Of a stretch of DNA of 29,132 bases, positions 11,773-21,700 are shown piece after piece (positions within the stretch are counted from its first letter, which is position 1; every line of letters starts with the position of its first letter). Origin of the DNA: a virus; the IMG/VR virus record IMGVR_UViG_3300020400_000025, positions 1-29,132 of that record; one strand, 5' to 3'. A program made the position numbers and the translations under genes. The notes under the pieces are model-generated. The model had not been told where the DNA came from. It searched no databases and worked only from the letters and a program-made list of their open reading frames with translations.

Positions 11773-12535
11773 AAAAGTTGCATCTAACAAAACGCCACTC
11801 TGGAGCGAACACACCAGACTGAGCAAGGCGGTTCTTGAACTTAACGACCTGAATGAAACGCACGGCATAGAGATGCGTGGCGGTAAAAAATATCTGATGG
11901 TTAAAGACCGTGTAGAAGTTTTTCGTAAACACTTTGGTTTGGATTTAGGCATCGAAACATCTATTGAATATTGCGATGATACGTTTGTCAGAATGAAAGC
12001 TGTGATTACAGAAACCTCAAGGTTTGGTGATGTCTATTACACCAGAGTGATTGGCTCAGGTCACGCAGAAGAACTGCGCGGCTCGACTAACGTCAACAAA
12101 ACTTCCGCACTAGAGAACTGCGAGACAGGGGCGATAGGCCGCGCTCTTGCCAGCATTGGTCTTAGTGGCTCTGAGTACGCATCCGCGAATGAAATGGAAG
12201 CAGTTGGTCGCAAAGAGACTGCGCTCAAAGATAACCCGCCAAAGAAAGAACCCAAGCCATCCAAAGAAGCGAAGGCCACGATAATAAATCCCGATGGTGT
12301 CGAGACAGAGGTTGCTGTCGAAGATGATGCACGACTAGAAGACTTGGTATTTGAAGCCTTCAAGACTTGGATTGTTGATTGTGACACTGACGAACATCTA
12401 GACAGCTTCTTGGGAATGAACAAAGAGCCTATCAAGGTGCTTGAAAACTCTGACCGATGGGACGAGTTTTGTGAACTTGGCAAACGTCAGCGTGTGAGAA
12501 TTAAACAGGGAACGAAAGGAGATACAGATGAGTGA
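11762..12535 (+). CDS. Putative single-strand annealing protein (Rad52/Erf-like)
   Basis: The core (about 30-145) carries a block I associate with Rad52-like or Erf-like phage annealing proteins: VYYTRVIGSGHAEE (91-104), then SALENCETGAIGRALASIGL (115-134). It should bind single-stranded DNA and pair it with a complementary strand during recombination. The linker 150-180 is Lys/Pro-rich, and the C-terminal part (185-257) is acidic and helical, as in other phage annealing proteins. The ATG at 11762 overlaps the previous gene and follows GAGG. A dyad-like sequence occupies codons 5-9. Subfamily is uncertain; an ssDNA-binding accessory role is the alternative. Confidence 0.7.
   Translation: MPNKKVASNKTPLWSEHTRLSKAVLELNDLNETHGIEMRGGKKYLMVKDRVEVFRKHFGLDLGIETSIEYCDDTFVRMKAVITETSRFGDVYYTRVIGSGHAEELRGSTNVNKTSALENCETGAIGRALASIGLSGSEYASANEMEAVGRKETALKDNPPKKEPKPSKEAKATIINPDGVETEVAVEDDARLEDLVFEAFKTWIVDCDTDEHLDSFLGMNKEPIKVLENSDRWDEFCELGKRQRVRIKQGTKGDTDE
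11776..11789. promoter_or_regulatory. Dyad-like AGTTGCATCTAACA in codons 5-9 of the annealing gene
   Basis: It differs from the dyad at 5318 at the fifth and last positions. Its place close to a gene start inside an operon, although it is protein-coding, argues that the motif is kept for a reason other than the intergenic layout. Confidence 0.4.
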
Positions 12536-12800
12536 TAATCGTTACCCCCCAAGTGGCGCACTGTTTACAGTCGCTGAAGACAAACGCAAGAGCGAGAAGT
12601 CGCCCCATTATCAGGGGGACTTTGAACTGCCGCGTGAAGTGGTTGAGGATTTGTACAAGCAGATACAAAGTGACCCGACCACAGACAGGGCTAAGTGTAG
12701 GCTGGTCGGCTGGAGACAAACCGCCCGTAAGTCGGGCAATACTTTTGTAAGCATCAAGGCAAATGTCTTTGAAGAAAAACCTTTCAAAAGCCCCTTCTAG
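12528..12800 (+). CDS. DUF736-like small protein, 90 aa
   Basis: The sequence has the style of small beta-barrel-like phage and plasmid proteins. SGALFTVAEDKRKSEKSPHYQG (9-30) and LVGWRQTARKSGNTFVSIKA (59-78) recall the GxLF...K...P.Y.G...WxxxxKxGxxFxSlkl pattern of DUF736-like proteins. A role in nucleic-acid metabolism is suggested only by position after the annealing protein. The ATG at 12528 follows AAAGGAGATACAG and overlaps the previous gene's end; its own end overlaps the next gene by 38 bp. Confidence 0.72.
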   Translation: MSDNRYPPSGALFTVAEDKRKSEKSPHYQGDFELPREVVEDLYKQIQSDPTTDRAKCRLVGWRQTARKSGNTFVSIKANVFEEKPFKSPF

Positions 12801-13059
12801 GGTACGGAGTGAGCGTTATCTAAAGACCTTGCGGGGGCAACCTTGCTTGGTCTGCGGGGCAGGGGGAGAGGCGCACCATGTTACTTTTGCTGAACCAAAG
12901 GCTATGGCTAAGAAAGTAGGAGATAACTGGTGCGTACCCCTGTGCCACAAACACCACATGGAGCTACACGCTCACGGCAAAGAAACACAGTGGTGGGCAT
13001 TGCAGGGAGTAGACCCGATGGACTGGGCAAAAAAGAATTGGAAAAGATTTAATGACTGA
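12763..13059 (+). CDS. HNH-type zinc-binding protein (DUF968/Ref-like)
   Basis: The 98-residue product contains CLVC (28-31), HHV (38-40), a KVGDNWCVPLCHKHH block (51-65) and ELH (67-69). This is the pattern of small HNH-fold phage proteins of the DUF968 or Ref group, which cut DNA or assist recombination. The paired His (38/39) would be catalytic, and the C and H residues would hold structural zinc. The ATG at 12763 lies 38 bp inside the previous gene with AAGG just before it. No better start is available without losing the N-terminal basic segment. It fits the recombination operon. Confidence 0.8.
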   Translation: MSLKKNLSKAPSRVRSERYLKTLRGQPCLVCGAGGEAHHVTFAEPKAMAKKVGDNWCVPLCHKHHMELHAHGKETQWWALQGVDPMDWAKKNWKRFND

Positions 13060-13456
13060 AGAGGTCATAAAATATAAGCAACGCATGGGACAGCTAAAAA
13101 GTTTTAGGCAACTTTTTATTGGTAGGCACACCCCAAGCGATATTGATTTAGCCTATGAGATAGGCGGCAGGGTTTTTGTTTTTGGTGAGTTAAAGCTGGC
13201 TGGGGTTGATGTGCCTACAGGACAAAAGCTGTTGTTACAACATATAGGTGAAGCGCTATTTGAAGCCGACAAGAATGTCTTACTGTTCATAGCGGAACAC
13301 AATACAGAGCCAGACGAAGTTATAAATGTTGGAGAACTGCCCGTGGTTTATATGTGGTACACGCACGGCGGTCAGGTCAAGACAATGCACGATGTGAACC
13401 GAAATGTTCACGATGTATGCAACCAATATGTGCGTAGATTTATACCAGATTTGTGA
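13052..13456 (+). CDS. PD-(D/E)XK nuclease-like protein, 134 aa
   Basis: The central part reads PSDIDLAYEIGGRVFVFGELKLAGVDVPTGQ in successive pieces. PSD (28-30) and Asp32, then the E-x-K pair Glu46/Lys48, then a GQ (57-58), is the restriction-endonuclease fold signature used by small phage nucleases. No partner domain is present, so it could be a stand-alone nuclease for DNA processing or host DNA breakdown. The ATG at 13052 overlaps the previous stop. The GAGT/GAAT context ahead of it is weak, pointing to coupled translation. Confidence 0.72.
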   Translation: MTEEVIKYKQRMGQLKSFRQLFIGRHTPSDIDLAYEIGGRVFVFGELKLAGVDVPTGQKLLLQHIGEALFEADKNVLLFIAEHNTEPDEVINVGELPVVYMWYTHGGQVKTMHDVNRNVHDVCNQYVRRFIPDL

Positions 13457-13462
13457 GGAATG

Positions 13463-13885
13463 ATGAGTGAGTACAGAGAGGCCGCGCTATCTTTCGAGGC
13501 CGTTAAAATTGGGATGACGCAGAACAAGGACGGTATAATACTGCGCCTTGCTGTGCATCCGCAGGAATGTCCGCCCAAGTTGCATACCGACTTTGTGGGT
13601 CAACGATATGGCGTGGCTTTAGTTGCGCTGGCAGATGACGAAACGCCCAAGCATGGGCCAGAACTCGAAGAGATTAAGAAGCTGAAGGCAAGTGCGGGAG
13701 CATTGTGCCGTGATGCCGACTTCCAAGTTTTTCTTGGGGCATCCTCGGAAGATTCCGCGACTGACGTATTGCGAACTAAATTGGGTGTGCAATCGCGTAG
13801 TGAGTTTGATGACAATGCAGATGCAAGAGTTAAGTTTGTTAAAATTAGACAGGAGTTTCAAGCATGGCTGAAGAACAAAAAGTAG
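13463..13885 (+). CDS. Conserved phage protein of unknown function, 140 aa
   Basis: I have seen this type in phage recombination operons without a known role. Typical pieces are FEAVKIGMTQNKDGIILRL (about 11-29), then an HPQECPP segment, then VGQRYGVALVALADDE (about 45-60). The C-terminal part is charged and helical with a late W. It may be a small beta-domain accessory of DNA replication. Two adjacent ATG codons (13460 and 13463) follow TGAGGA; either could be used. The 3' end overlaps the next gene by 22 bp. Confidence 0.72.
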   Translation: MSEYREAALSFEAVKIGMTQNKDGIILRLAVHPQECPPKLHTDFVGQRYGVALVALADDETPKHGPELEEIKKLKASAGALCRDADFQVFLGASSEDSATDVLRTKLGVQSRSEFDDNADARVKFVKIRQEFQAWLKNKK

Positions 13886-14100
13886 TCCCTGAAAAACCTC
13901 AGAAAGAATTTATAACGCTGTACGAGGCGTTGGACATTCTGGGGGTGACCAGAAAAACTATGTACAACCTGATGCAAGAGGACGAGAGCTTTCCAAAACC
14001 GTTCTCTTTAGCAGTCACGGACAGTCCACGGGGGCGGCAGAACTACCGTTTTGACAGAGAGGAATTAATCAAATGGGTCAAGGCAAGGCGAGTGAAATAA
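13864..14100 (+). CDS. AlpA/excisionase-like DNA-binding protein, 78 aa
   Basis: This is a small MerR/AlpA-type winged helix protein. ITLYEALDILGVTRKTMYNLM (17-37) is the helix-turn-helix, RGRQNYRFDREEL (56-68) is the wing region, and IKWVKARRVK is the basic C-terminal end. Proteins of this kind act as transcription regulators or as excisionases. No integrase is visible here, so a regulator is more likely. It is the clearest sequence-specific DNA-binding candidate in the window and a possible reader of the dispersed dyads. The ATG at 13864 follows AGGAGTTTCAAGC inside the previous gene. Confidence 0.82.
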   Translation: MAEEQKVVPEKPQKEFITLYEALDILGVTRKTMYNLMQEDESFPKPFSLAVTDSPRGRQNYRFDREELIKWVKARRVK

Positions 14101-14465
14101 TTGAGGCCATCGAAAAAAAGTTTGATGTAACTTTACACAACATGTCGAAGAAATACTGCGTTGATTATGTTGCCGTGAAGCAGGGAGAGATAGTTAGCTT
14201 TGTCGAGGTGAGACAATGCGGTGACCTGTTCTCTGCCTATATACCATTGGAGATAACAAAGAACGCGACAATACTGCAAATGCTTACAGGCAAACCAGTG
14301 GTCATGTTTATGCAGTGGCCTGACGAAATAACTTGGGTTGATTTGACCCAGCAGTTTCCATACATAGTCGGCGGTCAAAAGCAGGACGATGCGTTTATGG
14401 AAGTGGAACCGTGTGCAGTCATACCGAAGACAATGTTTAGAAATGTAGAAGAGATAGAGGTTTAG
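14073..14465 (+). CDS. Hypothetical protein, 130 aa, degenerate nuclease-like motif
   Basis: No firm family. The segment DYVAVKQGEIVSFVEVRQ (31-48) has the spacing of a PD-(D/E)XK core, with Asp31 and Glu45, but an Arg stands where the catalytic Lys would be (47). It could be a related, perhaps inactive, fold. The rest is mixed alpha/beta. The ATG at 14073 lies within the end of the regulator gene and follows GAGGAATTAATCAA. A later ATG (14142) would directly follow the dyad-like sequence at 14119 but has no ribosome binding site. Confidence 0.68.
   Translation: MGQGKASEIIEAIEKKFDVTLHNMSKKYCVDYVAVKQGEIVSFVEVRQCGDLFSAYIPLEITKNATILQMLTGKPVVMFMQWPDEITWVDLTQQFPYIVGGQKQDDAFMEVEPCAVIPKTMFRNVEEIEV
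14119..14132. promoter_or_regulatory. Dyad-like AGTTTGATGTAACT in codons 16-20 of the 130-aa gene
   Basis: It fits AGTT-N6-AACT and continues with TT, as most intergenic copies do. Like the copies at 10088 and 11776 it is inside coding sequence near a gene start. Confidence 0.4.
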
Positions 14466-14467
14466 AT

Positions 14468-15790
14468 ATGGAGCGCAAGACAAAAGAGTTTTTCAAGGAC
14501 AAAAAAGACAATCCTTTTGCCACAACTGACCACGAAGGTCGCGATGGGAAGAATAAAACTCGCCCGATATACCGCAAGCATGGGTTGAATATTCTTGCAG
14601 AAAGGGCAAAGGCAGGCGACCCAATAGCAAAGAAACAACTCCGCAATGGCAAGTATGCCTTCCCCCATCTCAGGAACTTTGACAAGCTACCGGAACTCAA
14701 GGGCGAAATGCTGATTGATAATTTTATCTCAGCACTTACAACCCACCCCAAGCACCTGTATGCAAACTATAAAAGCAAAGAGAACCAAAGAGTGATGAAG
14801 CATCTGGCCTTGTTTCTAAAACGGGCGCACAGGTTTAAGGTTGACGATGACTTGGTTGAAAGAGTTTTGTTCGATAGTGCAACCGCACAATGGGAGAAAA
14901 TTTTTGACGTAATCAATAATGCCATCCCGCCTTTTGACAATATGTGGATTGAAGGAGAGCGCAACTCTCGCCTGTTTCAACGCTGGAGAAACGATGAAAC
15001 ACACTTTGCCCCAGAGTGGGTGGGTTGGCACATCCAACGCGGGGGAACCGTGAGGGGCTACGAGGTAGGCTCGACTTGGCCCGACTGCCTTGTCAGGCCG
15101 TCTAGCGTTTATCAAGTATCAGACGACACGATTGTCGTTCAAAAATATATGAAGCCCATGCGTCACGCGGTTGAAAATCTTTCATACTTTATTCCAAAAA
15201 CTTGTTATGTTTTTACAAATAAAAAGCACATAGCAAAGATGCCCGACCAAGGGCCAAAATCATTTAAGTGTTTTGGAGAGACTTGGGCAAAAGAAATAAG
15301 AGAATTTGCCCCAGCGCACATACGTCAGAACCTTAGTAAAAGAGTTTTATCGCATATAGGTATGGCATATAATCTTGATGATTATGGGTTTTTGCTTGGA
15401 GATGTAGACGCTCTTGAGCCGACAGTAGCGGCCTCCACGGATATGTATGAAGATGATATTCGTATGCTGGCGTGGCTATTCAGCGAATTAAACTTTGCAT
15501 GGCACGAAGTCAAACCTATTGGTAAACCGACACGCAAGAACAGAGCGCACAATCTAATCAATCCGACTATCGACCTAAAAACAATAGAGATAGAACTGCC
15601 CAAGCCCAAAGGTATTGTGCTACGCCCAAAGACACCAAGCGAAGACGGGTGTCGCAAACTGCACTGGGTCATTGGTCACATGCGGCGCTACAAAGATGGT
15701 AGGACTGTGTGGATTAAGCCATACCAACGGGGCGATGCAAAGTATGGTGAAGTGATTAAAGACTATTCATTAAAAAAGAAAGCCAGCTAA
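14468..15790 (+). CDS. Hypothetical phage protein, 440 aa
   Basis: I do not recognise the bulk of this protein. The first 45 residues are very basic. The centre (about 100-330) is mixed helical with many Trp and Phe. The C-terminal part holds a pattern common at the ends of phage proteins of unknown role: RKLHWVIGHMRRYKDGRTVWI (398-418), then KPYQRGD and a YGEV-KDY tail. This could be a nucleic-acid contact. The ATG at 14468 follows GAGGTTTAGAT. Its stop codon touches the stop codon of the convergent giant gene (15791) with no base between them and no terminator. Confidence 0.85.
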   Translation: MERKTKEFFKDKKDNPFATTDHEGRDGKNKTRPIYRKHGLNILAERAKAGDPIAKKQLRNGKYAFPHLRNFDKLPELKGEMLIDNFISALTTHPKHLYANYKSKENQRVMKHLALFLKRAHRFKVDDDLVERVLFDSATAQWEKIFDVINNAIPPFDNMWIEGERNSRLFQRWRNDETHFAPEWVGWHIQRGGTVRGYEVGSTWPDCLVRPSSVYQVSDDTIVVQKYMKPMRHAVENLSYFIPKTCYVFTNKKHIAKMPDQGPKSFKCFGETWAKEIREFAPAHIRQNLSKRVLSHIGMAYNLDDYGFLLGDVDALEPTVAASTDMYEDDIRMLAWLFSELNFAWHEVKPIGKPTRKNRAHNLINPTIDLKTIEIELPKPKGIVLRPKTPSEDGCRKLHWVIGHMRRYKDGRTVWIKPYQRGDAKYGEVIKDYSLKKKAS

Positions 15791-18700
15791 CTACCTATAT
15801 AGCTCCGACACAACCATGTTGCCGCGCTGTGTGGCACGTTGCAGTTGCTCATCTATCTTGTCGAGCATCTTTTGTTTGGTAACTTCTGGTATGCGGGGGT
15901 TCTTAGCTATTTTTGCTTTCTTTCTTATCAACCTGTTTCTTGCGTTGTTGGTTGCCTTCATGCGCCCAAGTAATTTGAGTTCTCGCTGATACTGTGAGCG
16001 TATGGATTCAATCCTGCCCCTATCTCTACGGGCGATAGCGTCTTTGAGGTCTGCCTCTATCGTCAGTATCTGGTCGCGCCCAGCAATAAACCTAGTCGTG
16101 TCTTCTCGCGAACTGACGGAACCAAATATTTTGCGGGTGAAAGGTATTTGTCTCAGACCCTCTTCACTAAACAACGAGGCAGGGTCGTCCACAACATTGA
16201 AAGCAAATCGCCCAGACCGCTCAACGAACCGCCCGACACCGCCCGTCAAAAATCCATACCAGTATTCCATTGAATCTGGCGACCAATCAATCAGACCAGA
16301 CTTGGCTGGCGAACCACCTGTTGCAGTGTTCAGGAAGTCTGCGGTGTTCTTAAATATCGGAGATGTTGTTGACCAGTAGAGTTGACTGTCTGGTTTCTGC
16401 AATCCGAAAGGCGAGCCTTCTTTGTAGATAGGCTTATTTGCGAAGTCCTCGTTCTCAACGATGTCAATGAACGGGTCAAGCACAGTCGGGAATACAAAGT
16501 TAAACATGCTCTCTGTCCCGCCAATCGGATTAACCGCATCCACAAATGTGCCAAAGAACGAGTTGGTAAACTCTCCATTTGTATATGCACCCCGCCCTCT
16601 TCTTGAAAGACTGCGCCCCATATTAACGGCAAAGTTTAGGCCGTATGGTAGCGGGATTGATGTGTAACCCCTGTCTCCAAATCCAAACGGCAGTATGTAG
16701 TTATGCTCCAGCACATAGTCGGGTATCTTGTCGTATATTTTTTGACCATCCTCGTCCTCTTCAGAAAGAAGGGCATTTGCTTGGTCTTGCAAGAACCCGG
16801 CGACAACGGCGCTCATCCATATAGCCCGAACTTTTTTGCTTCTTGTGGCGGCAGTCATCAGCGCAAAGCTACCTTGGATAGATGCGTTATAGAAAAGATA
16901 TAGCGAGTTCATCAGAACCTTTTGCTCGCCACCTTTGGAAAAGTTGACTGTAACATTTCTTGCGGCCTGTCCTGCCCTCTCCCGCGTGAAACCTTTTTCA
17001 CGCAATGTTTTGTAGGTTGCAACGCGGATGCCGTTTTCTATAACGCTGTTGTAGTTTTCGACTAGCTGGGCAAGGGGGCTGTTGGTTAGCTTATCCAAAC
17101 CTTTCTTGAACTGGCTGACCAGCTTCGGGTCATTTGCTTCGCCTAGAATGCTGTCCATCTTGCCTAGCTGTTGCTCTAGGCTGTCAATCATATTAAGCGC
17201 ACTCTGCCCGCCATCCTCTAGGAACTCTTCATATACTTGCGATAGCTCGTTTGTTTCCCCATCTCTTATAATCGCACGCAAGTTCTTTAAGGTGCGCGGG
17301 ATTGACTTAGCCACATCTTTGGTTATGCCTTCTATTTCATTGGCATTTATATTTGTAAGTCCAGTTGTGATGTCACGCAGGAAGTTGGTTACAAAAAACT
17401 CAGGGTTGTAGCTTGTGTTAATACTAGACAAGAACCTATTGACGCTGGTCATCGCCCTGACAAGGAAGTGTGAATTATCTGGCCCTAAACCTGTTGCGCC
17501 CTTCAATGCCTTGGCAATGCGCGGGTCGTTCAGGGTTATCTGAACTTCCTCACCATTAACCTTAACGGTCATCACGTTGGGGTCGTCCCTGTTAACGCTA
17601 CCTATTGATTTAACAAAGCCGTTCTTGTCCATAATTTTGACGGACTTGGCCCTTTGCCCGACAGTCGCAACACCCTGTACGATGTCTCTGTATTCATCCA
17701 CCCGCTCCACAGAAACCGAACTGTCTCCAGCATCTATGCGCGATATAAGCTCTTCCTTTTGTGCTTCAGTAATTCTATTGCTGTCTTGTATCTCTTGTAT
17801 TATTTCTTCTCTGGAGCGCTCAAGCTCGACAACTTCGCCCTGCCTAACGACAGTTCTTTTGTTGGTTATCACCTCTGTGTTGTCTATCATTTTCAGGAAT
17901 GACTGACCCACTAGATTGCGTTGCCCACGGTCTATTGCTCTTTGGTGCTGGTTGAACAGCGAGGCGACAAGATTGTCTGGGTAGCTACCACGCCCCAGAG
18001 CCGCTATGTATTCTTTGCCCTTGGCTCCATATTTGTTGGCAGTCTTTCTTCTTATCTCATTAAGTTCTGCCTCAGTCTTATCTGAATCAATCTCCAAGAA
18101 GCCTTTCAACGGCACATAGTTTTGGTATTGCGGATATGGCACTCGTTTTTGCGTGCCTTCGTAGGTAAGCTCTTGCTGTCTATCCGGCTCAAGCCCAGTT
18201 GCAATGTTCATTTTTCTTGTAGTTTCTACAAGGTTTTGCACATCATCAGATATACGTTGCAAATCCGCACGGGCGGCAGGGTCAGAGTTTATAATACCAA
18301 GTATTGCATCTGCCTCTGCGTCCGTCATACCTGAACCACTGTCATTCTTGGGGTCTATCTGGCGTATGTATGCGTTTCTTTCTTTTGCGTGTAACGCAAA
18401 CAGATATGTTTCTGCGAGTGCAAGCTGTGAGTTCTTGCCTATCTGTATCATGCTTGCAAAGAAACCCTTGCCATCCTTGCCCTGCACATTTTCCAAGGCG
18501 GCTTGCAGTCTGGGTGACACTCCGAGAGCTTTGATGTTTTCCAATATGGGCTTAAATAAAATCTCTTCGGCCCTGCGTAGCATGTACCCAGTCTTGTTAT
18601 GGTACTGCTCTTCCATGAGATAAGTGTCAAACGCATCTGGAACTTCAAACCCAGCCTTGCGTATCTCATCTATGAATTGTCCAACAGGCAGGAAAGCATC

Positions 18701-21700
18701 CTGCAATTTAGTGACTAAGTTATCTGTAACTTCTTTGGCATCAATGTCCCCGAACAGACCTGTTGAGGCGAGTGCCTTTATCGGCACGCCCAAAACCTTC
18801 GCCATAAACTCTGCGTTTTTACCGTACAGATAAACGCCCTTCGCATTGTCTACCTGTGTTCCAGCATCGGGATTTACCGCGACCGTTGGGTGCGTAGGAA
18901 CGATGCTGAACTTACTTCCCTGTCGTCTTGCAAGTCGTTTAGCCCTTTTCTCCGCAGGCATATTCCTTATTTTATTATTATCTATGGCGTCATCTATTTC
19001 TGCCTGAACGCCGACAAGTTTGGCTATGTCTCTTTCTGCGGCTCGCCTTTCTTGAGGGTAGGCCGTTACGATTAAATGAAGTCTATTCGCCAAAGCCTGT
19101 TGTTGTTTAGCGTTAAGCTCAAGCCCGTCTGTGGCATCAACTATATCGCTTAATTCATTTGGAAAAATTCTGCGTGTAATTAGACGCATGACTTTTGTAT
19201 CGTCTAGTCCATTGTTCTTACCGAACCAATAGAACTCAGTCTTATATGCTTCCGTTGGGTAAATTTCGCTATTAATATCTGGTATTTTTGTGGCTTTTAT
19301 AACGCCGTTTATTTTTCCTATCTTGTTTCTGTTTAGCTCAAACGTGCCATCCGGTCTTTCTTTAACAGGTATGCGGATACCTACATTATTTTGAACATCC
19401 AACTGCCCCATCAAGGCTTCTATGGCTTGTTGGGCAGTGGTATATTTGCTGGCCTCTTCTTGTTTGCCGTCCGCGCCCACAACATTTTTGACACTGGCCC
19501 TTGCAAAGTCATTGTTTTTGCCGCCCTCTTCCATGTGAGCAAGACCATGCTGTAGCCCCTTGCCGTTATCTATAACGTGTCGCCCGTTGGTCAGAAAGAT
19601 TGTTTTTTCAACGCCATCTCTGTCAACAAACTTTCCAAATCCCCTACCGCCATCTGACTTTGGTATCAGTTCAAACTCTGTTTCTAATATGCTGTATTTG
19701 GTGTTTGCGTTTTCAGACGGCTCACGGGCGGGCAGTGCCTCAAGAAATTCATCTGGGTCTTCTAGTACCCTTGGCGGGGCTTCTTCTAGTCCTCGCTCTG
19801 TTCTGTAGGCATCGTTAAGCCTTTCATTGATTGTCCATCCGTAGGTGTCGGCGTAGGTTTGCTCGACTTCCCTTGCACGGTTCTGGAGTTCTGCGATGAG
19901 AAGAGTGGCCCGCTCGAATAAATCGGGTCTTCCTTCCCTAATTCCTTGAAGATAATTTTCACCATTAAAGTTCTCCGTCCAGTTGTTAAATAAATATCCC
20001 GTTTCTGAATAAAAATTTGCAAGTCCTACTTCTTCTAACCCCAGCTTATCGCCAGCCCGTTGCACAGCATTTGCTACGCCGTCTTGAAACGCAATGTTCT
20101 CTTGTCTTTTTAGTTTTACGTTGGCTTCATCACTGTACATATAAGGCCAATGAATAATTCTTAGACCTTCTCTTGAGGCAACACCCCCAAACTCTCCGTG
20201 TCCAAACTCTGCCTGCATCTCTTCTGCAAACACTATCTGCTCATCAGGCGTAAGCGTTCTGCCTATATCAATAAGAACGCTGTTTCTGTCGCCCTTGTTT
20301 ATTGATGTTTGGAAGAATGGCCTGTGCCACCCAACGCCATCCTGCTTGAGAACAATACCCATAACGGCGGCGTATGCGTTTAGATTGTCTATTGACCTGT
20401 CATCAAGGGCAAAATCTTTGTTATCATCTTTTTTTCTGCTAGGCGCGACAACCTCTGTCTGTGTGCCGGGGGATGTCCTGCCTTCAAAGAACCCCGGCGC
20501 TACGAAATTATCTGGCGTGACTATGCCGAACATTTCAGCGATTGAATCGAAGCCCTCATTGTCAAGGAATACCTTACTCATATCGACATGGAACTGAGAC
20601 AACACGGCAGGGTCAGCGTCAAACGCTTCATTCAAATGACCGCTATCAAAGCTAGGTATGCTTTCCCAGCTTATCTGTGCGAGGTTCTTCTTCATTCCAT
20701 CCGCATAATCTTGAGCAGGATAGTTAGAGCCAACTTTTTCTGTGCCTTCTTGCCGTGACTTGTACGCCACCCAGATGGCGGCCTGCACTTGCTCTGGCTC
20801 CATGCCGTTGGCATCTGCTAGGCGCTGTATCTCGCCACCAATAAATTTAATCTGCCCTTGAGTGGGTGAGCCTTCGCGCTTGTAACCAAATGCTCTCTGC
20901 ATCCACAGGTCAATCGTTACATCTTTTGTGTCCCCGTAGTTTTCGGGGTCAATATGTTTCATAAGGTTTTTGTAAAATGGATTTATCTTCAAGCCTCTTG
21001 GCTCTGCCCCGTCCAGTATTTCTTGTAGCTGGTCTGCGCTGGCAAACCTAATGCCACGCATGGGCTGTCCTGCTCTATGCTGATAGTATGCCCTGACCGC
21101 AAGCATAAAGTTTTCATCAACCTCTGTTTGCTGTGATGTCTTCGCTATCAGCCCAGCAAGTTTGCGGGCTTCTTCTTTGTTGTAAGCAGTAGCCCTGAGT
21201 ATCGCCTCTGCGCTTTTCTCGTACCAGAAGGCATTGCCAATACCGTCCTTGAACAAAAAGTTTAGACGCCGCCTCAACGCACCAAGCTGTTGCGGGTTCT
21301 CCAAATGCGGGGCAGTGGGAAGATATGAGTATTTGATTGTGCCTGTTGGGTCAAACAGGCCAGTAGTGTTCAATCCCATGCCATCAAACGGTATGCGGTT
21401 TCTGCCGCCATCGTGAATGGCATTTACTATTCTGTCCTTTTTGTCCTGAAGTTTTGCTTCAGGCAGGCGGTTGTCACGTTGTCGAACATCGCCCGACATA
21501 ACAATAGCTTCATGTTCCGATTGATTATCTTTAATTAAGGCATCCATGTGAATAAGCACATCTTCATTATTTACGAGATATGTCTCCATCAACCGCGCTC
21601 GCCCTTCTAGCCACGGCAGATTCGATATTTTTTCTTCATTTCTAAATATGGAGGGGTCTGTCGTAAAAGACATAGCCTCGTTTGGTCGTAGTTCGCCCAC

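Noticed and set aside
13095-13108. AGTTTTAGGCAACT within the 134-aa nuclease gene as another dyad
   Set aside because: It keeps the AGTT/AACT ends but lacks the CAT-like core, and it can arise by chance in A/T-rich codons.
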